From JAJYBV01 sp021812265 (GTDB lineage: Bacteria; Chloroflexota; Ktedonobacteria; Ktedonobacterales; JACDGC01), in NCBI GenBank assembly GCA_027459525.1, contig DAIDIC010000029.1, forward strand, positions 1 to 50,602: a DNA stretch of 50,602 bases, written 5' to 3'. The translations under genes were made by a program, and so were the position numbers. Within the stretch, counting starts at the first letter, position 1. Each line of letters begins with the position of its first letter. This document shows, piece after piece, positions 9,131 through 18,381 of this stretch. A model generated the notes under the pieces. That model was not told the origin of the DNA. It was given only the letters and a program-made list of their open reading frames with translations, and searched no databases.

Positions 9131-9604
9131 GGCGGAAACCCCTGTTTAAAAATTAGAAACATATTGCACATCATACATTTTGTGGTCTATATACATCATA
9201 GCAATATCTTAGACAGAACAAACAATATAGTATGAATAATGCGGCCTGTTAAAAATATAATTCGGGACTTTTATATAAAACACAAAAATACAAAAACCGC
9301 CGGTTTTGCTGTTTTTTTGAGATTATGATTTTTTATCATGGTAATTTAAACAGCGAAACAAACGATTTCTATGAATAATTACGTTATTATAACTATATAT
9401 CACAGTATGATTAAAATCAAATTATGGTAATTTATCTTAAATTGTTATGCTCCGGATGCAACATAACAATACATCAAACAACCGGATAACACCATGCAAC
9501 ACTTTATAGTCAAAGATCTTTTGGAGAGGCTCCAAACTCTGCAAAAGAAATTAGCTGGCTCTTTTCAATCACAAATCCGGCAGCGCCGAATACAGATAGG
9601 TCGC
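9131..9604. other. AT-rich spacer with an inverted repeat
   Basis: No gene is supported here. Contents: the promoter region of the permease; a GC-core hairpin next to a T run at about 9293-9318 (AACC-GCC-GGTT); and a perfect 9-bp inverted repeat ATTGTTATG/CATAACAAT at 9441-9470 with a 12-nt spacer. On the minus strand the inverted repeat lies about 135 bases past the tetR stop and may be the 3' end of the topA-hslV-hslU-tetR transcript. Confidence 0.4.
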
Positions 9605-10357
9605 TCATTTAATACCAAGCTGATATATCATTTGGCGGCATTCGTGTTCAAACATTGCGGCAGGGTCGCCAACCATAGGGGTAAGCTGGTGAAATAATTC
9701 CAGCGTAACCAAACCATGCAGGCGAGTCCAAAGTATAACACCCAAATACAGCAGCGGATAGAACCGACAAGCGTCCCCGGTAAAAGATGATATGAGAAAA
9801 AAACTGCCCCAAGTTTCTAAATGCGGCTGAATCGTTTCTGGAATATGCTCATACATTTCCGGAACATGAATAGATTTTTCCTGCCATAAAGTTAACAGCA
9901 ACTGCGCTAACGGAATAAACGCCCGTTGCGCTGCTGGCTGTGTAACCTCCATCGGCGCGCTATATCCGGGGATGGGATTGCCAAAAATCAGTTGATATTC
10001 AATTGGGTGTTCCAACGCCCAATTTCTATAGGCGCGTGTCATTCCTAAAATTTGCGCCGGCGGCGGCTCACCAAGCAAAAGATTATAAGATGTCTGAAGA
10101 GCTTGGCCGAGGTTGGTATAAGAATCTAAAATCAAAGCCGTTATCAGGTCATCGCGGCTGGCGTAATAGCGATACAGCGCCGCCGGACTCATGGCAATTT
10201 CACGGGCAATTGCCCGCAAAGAAACAGCGGCTGTGCCTTGTTCCACCATTTGGCGCAAGGCAATCGTCTTAATATCCTGCAAAACTGCGTTACGCAGGCG
10301 TTCACGGCGAGTAACAGTCACTGTTTCCGGTATCCTTTTATATGCAATATTGATCAA
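9605..10357 (-). CDS. TetR family transcriptional regulator
   Basis: The N-terminal helix-turn-helix is typical of TetR: VEQGTAAVSLRAIAREIAMSPAALYRYYASRDDLITALI at about residues 38-76. The C-terminal ligand domain is long (total 250 residues) and includes FGNPIPGYSAP, as in the TetR_C_13/WHG group. Its start is a TTG that overlaps the stop of hslU by four bases (TTGA), so it is probably translationally coupled to hslU and is the last gene of the topA-hslV-hslU operon. Such a regulator normally acts as a dimeric repressor; the ligand and targets are unknown. An internal start is possible because no Shine-Dalgarno precedes the TTG. Confidence 0.87.
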   Translation of the reverse strand: MINIAYKRIPETVTVTRRERLRNAVLQDIKTIALRQMVEQGTAAVSLRAIAREIAMSPAALYRYYASRDDLITALILDSYTNLGQALQTSYNLLLGEPPPAQILGMTRAYRNWALEHPIEYQLIFGNPIPGYSAPMEVTQPAAQRAFIPLAQLLLTLWQEKSIHVPEMYEHIPETIQPHLETWGSFFLISSFTGDACRFYPLLYLGVILWTRLHGLVTLELFHQLTPMVGDPAAMFEHECRQMIYQLGIK

Positions 10358-11838
10358 AGTATGTATTTGCTTAAGTCTTCGTCGGTAATTACGGGACCCA
10401 GCCGTTTTTGCACAAACTCGTGATCGATGGTGATTGTTGTATGTTCTAATTCACTCGCGGAAAAAGAAATTTCCTCTAATGTTTTTTCAACAATCGTATG
10501 CAAGCGCCGGGCGCCGATATCTTCGCTGCGCGAATTCATCAAAAACGCATAGCGCGCCATTTCCTCTAAGCCATCCTGAGTAAATTCGATGGTAACATTT
10601 TCGGTTTTCATCAAAGCCGTATATTGGCGGGTTAACGAATTTTCCGGCTTTATTAAAATCTCGCGGAAATCTTCTTCCGTTAAGCTTTTCAATTCTACCC
10701 GCAACGGAAAGCGGCCCTGTAATTCAGGAATAAGATCTGCCGGTTTATGTTTATGAAACGCTCCGGCGGCAATCCACAAAATATGATCGGTTTTCACTGG
10801 GCCAAAACGTGTCATTACTGTTGTGCCTTCAACTATGGGGAGAAGATCGCGCTGAACGCCTTCACCTGCCACATCGGGGCCAGTATCTACGGTAGAGCCG
10901 ACAATTTTATCGATTTCATCTAAAAAAACGATACCATTTTGTTCCACACGTTTAATAGACTCATCAATCACCTGATCAGAATCGATTAATTTTTGAGCCT
11001 CTTCGCGCATAAGCACCGAGCGGGCGTCACGCACCGAAATTTTGCGAGTGCGCTGCCGATTAACAGGAAAAGCAGCGGGAACAAAGTCGCCGACAAAATC
11101 GCCGCTATCTCCGGACGTGAAGTTTGCCATATATTCAAACATCGCGCCCAACGTATCTTCCTGATCCAGCTCAATTTCAATAATTTTATCTTCCAGCAAA
11201 TTTGCGGCAAACGCTTCTTTTATTCTTTTGCGCCGCGCCGCGCGCTCTTTTGCGCTTTCTTTCTGCGCCGGTTCCGGCTGCACAGCAGGCGCATCAGTTT
11301 TTGCCATACGTGAGGCGCGCACGGCAACTTTTACAGTCTTTTTACCGCGCGAAGCAACTGTATCTTCGATTAACTGTGGATCTTTTTTACCGTCGAGAAA
11401 CGCTTCAACATCTTTCGACATTTTTGGCGCCAATAGATATTCTAAAATACGTTTCTGCGCATGCACTTCGGCCTCGCTCTTCACTTCAGATTCTTTTTCA
11501 TCGTGCAGCATATTTACCGAAACATCCAATAAATCGCGAATAATTGAATCTACATCGCGGCCAACATACCCCACCTGAGTAAATTTAGTAACTTCAACCT
11601 TGACAAATGGAGCGTTAGCTAACTTGGCAATGCGCCGCGCGATCTCCGTTTTTCCCACACCGGTTGGGCCGATCATCATAATATTTTTAGGAGTCACCTC
11701 TGCGCGAATATCATCCGGCAGAAGCATACGTCGAAAGCGGTTGCGCAAAGCAATGGCAACAGCCTTTTTAGCGGCTTGCTGCCCGATGATATAGCGATCT
11801 AGTTCATGAACGATCGCTTGAGGAATTAAGTCTTTCAT
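10354..11838 (-). CDS. hslU: HslU, ATPase subunit of the HslUV protease
   Basis: HslU is the AAA+ unfoldase that feeds proteins to HslV. The Walker A motif is GPTGVGKTE (about 57-65), Walker B is VFLDEIDKIVG, and the sensor-2 region is NSRSEDIGARRLHTIVEKTLEEI. The C-terminus LSKYIL is the family's docking tail that inserts into HslV to activate it. The intermediate I-domain, including the charged stretch with AKERAARRKRIKEAF, is present; total length of 494 residues is slightly above the usual 440-470. I start at ATG 11838 (MKDLIPQAIVHELDRYIIGQ), the conserved HslU N-terminus. The gene follows hslV after 326 bases and overlaps the tetR start. Confidence 0.96.
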   Translation of the reverse strand: MKDLIPQAIVHELDRYIIGQQAAKKAVAIALRNRFRRMLLPDDIRAEVTPKNIMMIGPTGVGKTEIARRIAKLANAPFVKVEVTKFTQVGYVGRDVDSIIRDLLDVSVNMLHDEKESEVKSEAEVHAQKRILEYLLAPKMSKDVEAFLDGKKDPQLIEDTVASRGKKTVKVAVRASRMAKTDAPAVQPEPAQKESAKERAARRKRIKEAFAANLLEDKIIEIELDQEDTLGAMFEYMANFTSGDSGDFVGDFVPAAFPVNRQRTRKISVRDARSVLMREEAQKLIDSDQVIDESIKRVEQNGIVFLDEIDKIVGSTVDTGPDVAGEGVQRDLLPIVEGTTVMTRFGPVKTDHILWIAAGAFHKHKPADLIPELQGRFPLRVELKSLTEEDFREILIKPENSLTRQYTALMKTENVTIEFTQDGLEEMARYAFLMNSRSEDIGARRLHTIVEKTLEEISFSASELEHTTITIDHEFVQKRLGPVITDEDLSKYIL

Positions 11839-12164
11839 AGTGTTCCGCCGCAAGGGCCGGTGTATGTGCAACAACGCGGCCGATATAGCGGCTTCCTCCC
11901 TTTCGACGATATACTTTTATATATACACAAAAATGGAATGAAATGTTATTTTAAAATATTTGGGATTTTAAATGCAAGATATACATCGGTTTGTAGAGAC
12001 AGAGCAAAGGTTGCCCTTGCGTTGCGCTTAGGGGGTATGCACTCCCCATTTCACATACGTCGATATTTTATTCAGATAAAAATCCCAAAAGGATCAATCA
12101 ATACATTATCTCTCTTATTTTGCCACAAAATAGCAAATTTTTTCCTGTTTTACGGCGAAAAGAT
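11839..12164. other. Spacer between hslV and hslU
   Basis: This 326-base spacer is unusually long for an hslVU operon. I find no gene. It has an 11-bp inverted repeat TTTGGGATTTT/AAAATCCCAAA with arms about 110 bases apart, and a short GGGG/CCCC hairpin near 12031-12047. A separate promoter or processing site for hslU may be here, but no strong -35/-10 pair was seen. Confidence 0.35.
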
Positions 12165-12731
12165 TTACTGTACGGAAGATTGACTCTTATCGATTGACAC
12201 CAATGTTATTTCATGGTTTGTATAGATACATATATCGGCGGCAATTTCTATGGCTTTTCGGGTAATTTCCGGTGTTGTTAAATTGGCGCTGCTCAACAAA
12301 GCGCGCGCCGCCGCCAACGCATAGCCGCCGCCAGACCCAATTGCGGCGATACCGTCATCCGGTTCAATAACATCACCATCACCCGAAAGCACAAAAACCG
12401 ATTCTGTGTCGGCGGCAATCAACATGGCGTCTAATCTGCGCAAAAACTTATCAGTGCGCCATAATTTGCTCATTTCAACAGCGGCGCGTCGTAAATTGCC
12501 GGAATATTGCTCAATTTGTTTTTCAAACTGATCGAATAAAGTCAGCGCATCGGCGGTAGAGCCTGCGAAACCGGTAATAACCTTGCCGTTATGCATGGAG
12601 CGGATTTTTTTTGCTGTCTGCTTCATCACCATATCGCCGGCAGTTACTTGCCCATCACCGGCAACAGCGCAAACGCCATCGCGCACGATAGCAATAATTG
12701 TTGTCGATCTGATTCGTTCTTTACGAGGCAT
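12165..12731 (-). CDS. hslV: HslV, peptidase subunit of the HslUV protease
   Basis: This is the Thr-nucleophile peptidase of the HslUV (ClpYQ) complex. The mature N-terminus TTIIAIVRDG is obvious, followed by the conserved VCAVAGDGQVT, GKVITGFAGSTADALTLF, LSGDGDVIEPDDGIAAIGSGG and IYTNH segments. Nine residues (MPRKERIRS) precede the catalytic Thr, so a short propeptide must be removed; many HslV proteins have only the initiator Met or a few residues. At 188 residues it is the normal length. The start overlaps the end of topA by 11 bases, showing operon organisation and likely translational coupling. Confidence 0.96.
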   Translation of the reverse strand: MPRKERIRSTTIIAIVRDGVCAVAGDGQVTAGDMVMKQTAKKIRSMHNGKVITGFAGSTADALTLFDQFEKQIEQYSGNLRRAAVEMSKLWRTDKFLRRLDAMLIAADTESVFVLSGDGDVIEPDDGIAAIGSGGGYALAAARALLSSANLTTPEITRKAIEIAADICIYTNHEITLVSIDKSQSSVQ

Positions 12732-15093
12732 GTTGTGCGTCCTCAGCTTCCATAGCAGGTTCAGATTTTTTACGGGTTCTTTTTACCGCGCCTTGTGGTT
12801 TTTCCTTGCTGCCTAAAGCGGTTTTAGATCTGCGCGCTTTTACCGCGCCGGTTTTTGTTGCAGCGTTTTTTTTCTCCGCTAATTTTTTTACGGAAGAATA
12901 CGCCTTGCGTTTTGTCGCCTTTGGCTCCCCGGCGGGCTTTATTTCGCGGTGATCGATCACCTGCGGATGATCTGTTTGCGCATCGGCAACAACGGCGCCA
13001 CATTTAATGCAGCCTGCTTCACGCGCGGCGTTCGCCATAGTCAGCAACCCGCCGCATTCCGGACAAGGAACCGGCAGCGGTTTATTCCATGTAGCGAACG
13101 AACATTCCGGATAATTAGAGCACCCATAAAATAATTTACCGCGGCCGCGTGATTTACGCTCGATCAGATCGCTGCTGCACTGCGGGCACAGAGCGCCGGT
13201 TTTTAACACAAATGAGCGGCGATAGGCGCAATCAGGGAATCCAGAGCAAGAAATAAACTTACCAAAACGGCCCAGACGAATGAGCAATGGTTTGCCGCAT
13301 TCCGGGCATAATTCGCCGGTTTCTTCTACCGGTTTTTGCACGCGGTCCATTTCTTTTTCTGCGACAGCCAATGTTTCTTTCAATTTCGCGTAAAAATCCG
13401 TTAAAAAATTGGTCCAAGCAATATGTCCTTCTTCTACATCGTCAAGTTTACGTTCCATACCGGCTGTAAAATTGACATCGACAATATCACCAAAATGTTT
13501 CAGCATCAATTCATTAACCGTTTCACCCAGCCAAGTCGGCGCAAAGCGGCGTTCTTGCTGCTCTACATATCCGCGATCTTGAATTGTAGAAAGAATAGGC
13601 ACATATGTGCTCGGCCGGCCAATACCTTTTTCTTCCAGTTCTTTAATTAAACTGGCTTCGCTGAAACGTGGCGGCGGCTGAGTAAATTTTTGTTTCGGTT
13701 CAATTGATATCAGGTCCAGCGTATTACCGACTTGTATTGACGGGAGTAGATCATTGGTGTCATCATGCGGCCAAACGGCATAAAACCCTTCAAATTTCAA
13801 GGTAGAGCCGGTAGCGCGAAAAACATATTCGCCCGCAGTAATATCAATGCGCATAGTGTCAAATACCGCCGGAGCCATAAACGACGCAACAAATCTGCGC
13901 CAAACAAGCTGATACAGCTTTAATTGGTCTGCCGACAAAAATGGTTTAACCGCATCAGGCGTTAATGTGGGATCTGTTGGGCGAATGGCTTCGTGCGCGT
14001 CTTGCACACCGGCTTTTGCTTTTGCGGCGCGCGCGGCTCCAACGTATGATTTGCCCCACGTATCTTGAATATACGTTTTTACCGCAGACTGCGCTTCGGC
14101 GGAAACACGGGTTGAATCGGTGCGCATATAGGTAATAAGACCCTGATGGCCGCGCGCTCCAAGATCTAAACCTTCATATAACTGCTGCGCTAAACTCATC
14201 GTTCTTTTAGGTTTAAAGCGCAGCCGCACCGAGGCGTCTTGCTGCAGAGCGCTGGTGGTATAGGGCAGCGGCGGCTGGCGCCGCACATCGCGCGGAACAA
14301 CTTTTACAGCCTGAAATACTGCGTTTTGCAGGTTGCGCAAAACGGTTTGCGCGGCGTCTTCCGACGTGATGTGCAGTTTTTTGGCGCGGTCGTGCTCTTG
14401 CTGTTCGGTGGCGCGCGCGGTAACATCCACATCATCCGCGTCAGCCGATTTATCCGAATCGGATAATGTGGCTATCAATTGCGCGTCGAATCGTTGATTA
14501 TCTTTTTGCAAATGCGCTGTAATATTCCAATATTCTTCGGGAGAAAATGCGCGAATTTCAGCTTCGCGGTCGCAAATTACCCGCAACGCAACAGATTGCA
14601 CACGCCCGGCGCTGGTATTTGCCTGTACGCGGCGCCACAGCAATGGGCTGATTTTATAACCCACTAACCGATCGAGCACGCGGCGCGCTTGCTGTGCGTT
14701 AAAAAGATTTTCATCAATAGCGCGCGTATGTTCAATACCTTCTTGCACCGCGCGTTTGGTAATTTCATTAAATACCGCGCGCTTGGGTTCATGAAGCTGC
14801 AATGTTTCTTTCAGCGCCCACGCAATAAATTCCCCTTCCCTGTCAGGGTCCGGGGCAAGATAAATCGTTTTGGCGCGTTTGCTTGCTGTTTTCAGTTCAT
14901 TAACTAAGCTTTTTTTATTTTCCAAAATTGAATATTTGGGAGCGAAGTTATGTTTTACATCTACGCCAAGTCCCTTTGCGGGTAAATCTATAATATGCCC
15001 CATAGAAGCGCGAACTTCAAAATCAGGACCAAGAAATTGTTCAATCGTTTTTGCTTTGGCGGGTGATTCTACGATGACTAAATTTTTCGCCAT
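12721..15093 (-). CDS. topA: DNA topoisomerase I (type IA)
   Basis: TopA relaxes negative supercoils. The Toprim domain begins MAKNLVIVESPAKAKTIEQF and contains APDPDREGEFIAW. The catalytic Tyr lies in GLITYMRTDSTRVS. Three C-terminal Cys4 zinc ribbons are visible: CPECGK...CSGFPDC, CPQCSS...CSNYPEC and CPECGG...CIKC. A Lys/Arg/Ala-rich tail of about 60 residues follows, typical of DNA-binding TopA tails in high-complexity lineages. The start at ATG 15093 gives 790 residues; GGAG lies 11 bases upstream. Upstream codons in the same frame do not resemble TopA. It heads the topA-hslV-hslU-tetR operon. In Firmicutes the similar cluster includes xerC and codY; here a TetR regulator takes that end position. 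Confidence 0.96.
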   Translation of the reverse strand: MAKNLVIVESPAKAKTIEQFLGPDFEVRASMGHIIDLPAKGLGVDVKHNFAPKYSILENKKSLVNELKTASKRAKTIYLAPDPDREGEFIAWALKETLQLHEPKRAVFNEITKRAVQEGIEHTRAIDENLFNAQQARRVLDRLVGYKISPLLWRRVQANTSAGRVQSVALRVICDREAEIRAFSPEEYWNITAHLQKDNQRFDAQLIATLSDSDKSADADDVDVTARATEQQEHDRAKKLHITSEDAAQTVLRNLQNAVFQAVKVVPRDVRRQPPLPYTTSALQQDASVRLRFKPKRTMSLAQQLYEGLDLGARGHQGLITYMRTDSTRVSAEAQSAVKTYIQDTWGKSYVGAARAAKAKAGVQDAHEAIRPTDPTLTPDAVKPFLSADQLKLYQLVWRRFVASFMAPAVFDTMRIDITAGEYVFRATGSTLKFEGFYAVWPHDDTNDLLPSIQVGNTLDLISIEPKQKFTQPPPRFSEASLIKELEEKGIGRPSTYVPILSTIQDRGYVEQQERRFAPTWLGETVNELMLKHFGDIVDVNFTAGMERKLDDVEEGHIAWTNFLTDFYAKLKETLAVAEKEMDRVQKPVEETGELCPECGKPLLIRLGRFGKFISCSGFPDCAYRRSFVLKTGALCPQCSSDLIERKSRGRGKLFYGCSNYPECSFATWNKPLPVPCPECGGLLTMANAAREAGCIKCGAVVADAQTDHPQVIDHREIKPAGEPKATKRKAYSSVKKLAEKKNAATKTGAVKARRSKTALGSKEKPQGAVKRTRKKSEPAMEAEDAQHAS

Positions 15094-15765
15094 AAATTCA
15101 ATTGCTCCGAATAGTTGGAAATCTACGTTATGTTTGCGCAAGAATTTCTAAAATTATGCTTACCAGAATCCTGATTGCATAATAACAGATTCTGCAATCC
15201 GAAAAAAACCTCTCAGGAAAAAAATATTTAATCCCTAATGTTATTCAATATAATCGATCCATGCAAGGGTTTTCGACAGTGGAAGTGAAGCGAGATCACT
15301 ATACCACGCAACGCCATACCTGCGCAAATACTTTTGCGGCAAATAACAGAAAGATTGCCTTGTTTTTTCAGCAGCCATGCCCTGCTTTTTTATGTATTCG
15401 ACAGCAGGGACCGCAATAAAGCCAACAGACAAGCCAAATTTAAATGATCGATATTCGATTTTGCCACTCTGTTAAGTTATGACAAAAATATTGCAAAATA
15501 TATTCAGGCATAAGAAAAATTTCTTATTGCAAGACGCAGCTCAACCAAATAACAGACACATGCAATAACGTCATATCCGCGATTTCAAAAGCATATTTCA
15601 GGCCTAATTTCGTTATTTTTATAAAATATTTGTAATTTGCGGCAAAAATTACCTATCATAAAACGAGACAACCATTATTGAGCTATCCATGTATTGACGA
15701 CAATTCCCTATCAAATATTTGCAACCGCACAAATATTTGCCGGAAAATCATAAGATTTATATAAT
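15094..15765. other. Long spacer upstream of topA and the P450
   Basis: About 850 bases separate the topA start from the P450 start. The left part carries the topA promoter region (AT-rich, no definite boxes). A 77-codon open stretch lies at 15241-15471 on the minus strand and is listed separately. The right end is occupied by a MITE-like element. No RNA gene was recognised. Confidence 0.4.
15241..15471 (-). pseudogene. Possible gene remnant, unrecognised
   Basis: The minus strand is open for 77 codons here, bounded by an in-frame TAA. The translated text has balanced, protein-like composition (for example QKYLRRYGVAWYSDLASLPL near the C-terminus) rather than the skewed composition of antisense frames. 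The only start near the 5' side is a TTG without a ribosome site, so an intact gene is unlikely. It may be the C-terminal end of a degraded gene, possibly linked to the mobile element nearby. I do not recognise the family. Confidence 0.25.
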
Positions 15766-15902
15766 TAGGACTTTCGCTGCAGCAGGGAAAATCGGGGATG
15801 TACAAGGGGCGGCGCCCCTTGTACGGGGTTCTGGTGTGTCCCCAGATCTCCTTTTGTTTCAGATACGAAAACCATGCGCTTCTCTTTCAAGCGAAAGTCC
15901 TA
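15766..15902 (+). mobile_element. MITE-like element, copy 1 (137 bp)
   Basis: Terminal inverted repeats TAGGACTTTCGCT/AGCGAAAGTCCTA enclose 137 bases with no reading frame. The flanks carry a direct 7-bp ATATAAT, or equally a TA duplication if the repeat is taken to begin at GGAC, as in IS630/mariner-type MITEs. Inside is a perfect 11-bp stem GTACAAGGGGC/GCCCCTTGTAC with a 3-nt loop. A second, inverted copy of the same length lies at 40497-40633. The P450 start codon is 41 bases past the right end, so P450 transcription probably begins in or passes through the element. Confidence 0.8.
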
Positions 15903-15942
15903 ATATAATATATATTATATCAAAAGATGATTTGGAATTTTT

Positions 15943-17247
15943 ATGACAAAACATATTCCACTGCCTACGTATTCCATATTATGGAAATCTTCTCAAGTGT
16001 TATTGCGTAAAAAAAGCATTCTGGCAGCTTTAAGGAGTTTTCACAGTTCTATGGGCAACGTTTTTCGCTTGCCATTGCCGGGATTTTCCGCAATTATGCT
16101 AGTCGGACCCACCGCAAATCGCTTCCTGCTTACTGAAGCAAGAGAACAATTTCTTTGGCGCGCAGAAGGCGATCCTGTCACCGATCTGCTCCACCACGGA
16201 ATCCTTGTGGAGGATGGAGTCTCCCATGACAAGCTCCGCCAGCAATTAACACCGATGCTGAGCCACAATAAGGTAGAAAGTTATATTACCGATATGGTGG
16301 CTTGCACAAGCAAGGTTCTATGCGAATGGCATGACAATACTGTTATAGATATGTCTGTGGAAATGCGAAAAATTACTTTGCTGATTGTTATGCAATCACT
16401 GTTTGGCGAAGATTTTTATCCGCATATAGAAGAGCTTTGGCCGGTTATTTTACATCTTCTTAAATTTATCTCTCCCGGACCATGGCTGATTTCTAAACAT
16501 ATTCCCCGATCTAAAGCAATTCGCGATATCCGAAAGATAGACACATATCTTTATCAAATAATTGCCGCGCAACGCGCCGCAACGCGCCCCGCGGATAATC
16601 TTATGCAAACGTTATTAGCCTACAGCAAAGATGATCATTTAATTAGAGATCAGATTTTAACACTCCTTATTGCCGGACATGATACAAGCACCGCGCTTTT
16701 AGCCTGGATCTTATATCAGCTTGCCATTCATCCGGATATACAGCATCGGGCACAGCAAGAAGTTGATACCATCATTGGCAAGGAAACTCCGACATCTGCG
16801 CATATACCACAACTTACATATGTAGATAGCGTCATAAAAGAAACGTTACGGATATATCCGCCTATTCATTTAGGCTCGCGCATTGCGGCGTCTCAGCTTT
16901 CATTTGAAGGGTTTAACATTCCCAAAGGAAGCCGTGTATTATATTCACAATACCTAACACATCACCAACAGGAATATTGGCCAAATCCAGATGAATTTAA
17001 ACCGGAACGCTTTCATACACAAACATCACATCATACCGCCTACACATATATCCCTTTTGGCGCCGGACCCCGCAATTGTATTGGAGCAGTTTTTGCCCAA
17101 GTTGAAGCAAAAATCGTTTTAGCATATATTTTGCAGCGATTTAACTTGCGTTATACCGGTAAACCGATACGGCCGCATATGGGCGCAACACTTGAACCAA
17201 GTTCAGGGGCGCCAATTCACATTTCATTCAGAACATTGCTTGCATAG
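15943..17247 (+). CDS. Cytochrome P450, probable carotenoid-modifying enzyme
   Basis: All P450 signatures are present in 434 residues: the I-helix oxygen-activation motif AGHDTS at about 243-248, the K-helix ExxR motif (ETLR) near 299, the PERF segment (FKPERFHT), and the haem-binding loop FGAGPRNCIG with the thiolate Cys near 379. No membrane anchor is visible, so it is a soluble class. The bacterial CYP175A1 enzyme of Thermus hydroxylates beta-carotene and lies by crtB; the setting here, 4 kb from crtB-crtI-cyclase, suggests a similar role, but this is context-based inference. Its 3' end overlaps the convergent glycosyltransferase by 31 bases. Only a weak GGA precedes the ATG. Confidence 0.88.
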   Translation: MTKHIPLPTYSILWKSSQVLLRKKSILAALRSFHSSMGNVFRLPLPGFSAIMLVGPTANRFLLTEAREQFLWRAEGDPVTDLLHHGILVEDGVSHDKLRQQLTPMLSHNKVESYITDMVACTSKVLCEWHDNTVIDMSVEMRKITLLIVMQSLFGEDFYPHIEELWPVILHLLKFISPGPWLISKHIPRSKAIRDIRKIDTYLYQIIAAQRAATRPADNLMQTLLAYSKDDHLIRDQILTLLIAGHDTSTALLAWILYQLAIHPDIQHRAQQEVDTIIGKETPTSAHIPQLTYVDSVIKETLRIYPPIHLGSRIAASQLSFEGFNIPKGSRVLYSQYLTHHQQEYWPNPDEFKPERFHTQTSHHTAYTYIPFGAGPRNCIGAVFAQVEAKIVLAYILQRFNLRYTGKPIRPHMGATLEPSSGAPIHISFRTLLA

Positions 17248-18380
17248 GCGCGGCCTTTCCAATATATAGCTTTTTTTTGCTGCTGGCGCAAAAGCGCATA
17301 CAAACCGAGAATAAGTATACCCAACGCGGATACAGGAAACAGCAATGTTTCCACCAATGGGCGTTTATATTGAACAGCGGCAACGATATATAGCGCCATT
17401 ATCCAAAAAATTTCAATACACGCCGTCCATTGCAGAGCAACCAGCAGCAGCCAAGGAATAACAAATATACTGGCGTATCCCCAGCCAAACAGCACGACAA
17501 AACCAGCGGAACGTTTTTCTGTTCCTGCGTTGTTTAGCCCCAACATAATATTTTTAGCGAAGCCGTTCCAAACTTCGTGAACATTATGGTACATTCGGCA
17601 TTGCAGCCATGTCGCTCCATTAAACAACGCAGTTATATATCCGTGTAATTGAAATTGCTGCGTCAGCGCAAAATCATCAAGCAAAGCATGGCGAATTGCA
17701 GCGTGTCCGCCGATCTGCCGATAATGTTCCGCGTTTACCAGCATATATTGCCCATTTGCTATATTATTGCCGTTCTTTTGCCATTGCGCGCGAAAATTCC
17801 AACCCAATATCGGCAATATGGAAAGAATAAATGGGACGAATAAGCGTTCGCTCCATGTTTTTGTTTGCTGATACGGTAAGGCGCTGATACATGAAGCATA
17901 AAATTTTTGCGCCGAAGCCATTCCTTTAGAAAGACTTTCTGGGGAATGAATAGTATCGGCGTCTGTAAATAAGAGCCATTCGCCGGTCGCGTATTGTGCG
18001 AGCTGATGGCAAGCATAAACTTTTCCAACCCATCCTTCAGGTGGCTCTTGTATTTGATGAATAATATGCAATTGTCGATTTTGTGCTGCCATTTTATCTA
18101 ATATTGCGCCGGTTTGATCTGTTGAACAATCATCTAAAACATAAATATCAAAAAAAGGATAATTTTGCCGCAGCAAAGATGCAACACAATCAGTTATAGA
18201 TTGTTCTTCATTGCGCGCCGGAACCAGAATGCTTACATGCGGCTGTTTTTGATTTGCAGCATGCGCTGCGCTGCGCCAGAAAGATACATTAGACCACAGC
18301 CGCCATGTAATTAAGAGCAATACAGCAATGGCAGAGATATGGAAGCCGAGAAGCAAAATATCATACACTATCTGCAACAT
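17217..18380 (-). CDS. GT2 glycosyltransferase, candidate carotenoid (CruC/CrtQ-like) glycosyltransferase
   Basis: The protein has an N-terminal membrane helix (about 8-28), then a GT-A domain: SILVPARNEEQSITDCVASL, VLDDCSTDQTG, the EGWVGKVYACHQLA segment, the metal-binding FTDADT at about 139-143, LLDDFALTQQFQLHGY, and three C-terminal hydrophobic helices. The GWVGK...HQLA segment and overall plan match membrane GT2s such as HpnB, CrtQ and CruC, which glycosylate polyprenoids. The start codon follows the stop of the acyltransferase gene after one base, and both follow carH, so the three form one operon. I infer glycosylation of a hydroxylated carotenoid; a hopanoid or other lipid is the alternative. 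Confidence 0.8.
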   Translation of the reverse strand: MLQIVYDILLLGFHISAIAVLLLITWRLWSNVSFWRSAAHAANQKQPHVSILVPARNEEQSITDCVASLLRQNYPFFDIYVLDDCSTDQTGAILDKMAAQNRQLHIIHQIQEPPEGWVGKVYACHQLAQYATGEWLLFTDADTIHSPESLSKGMASAQKFYASCISALPYQQTKTWSERLFVPFILSILPILGWNFRAQWQKNGNNIANGQYMLVNAEHYRQIGGHAAIRHALLDDFALTQQFQLHGYITALFNGATWLQCRMYHNVHEVWNGFAKNIMLGLNNAGTEKRSAGFVVLFGWGYASIFVIPWLLLVALQWTACIEIFWIMALYIVAAVQYKRPLVETLLFPVSALGILILGLYALLRQQQKKAIYWKGRAYASNVLNEM

Positions 18381-18381
18381 A

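Noticed and set aside
12031..12047. GGGG/CCCC short hairpin in the hslV-hslU spacer
   Set aside because: Stem of only four firm pairs and no T-run; insufficient for a terminator or riboswitch call.
11860..12183. 107-codon plus-strand frame between hslU and hslV
   Set aside because: No ribosome site, no domain, and it runs into the hslV coding strand; composition is Phe/Ile/Tyr-rich like random AT-rich DNA.
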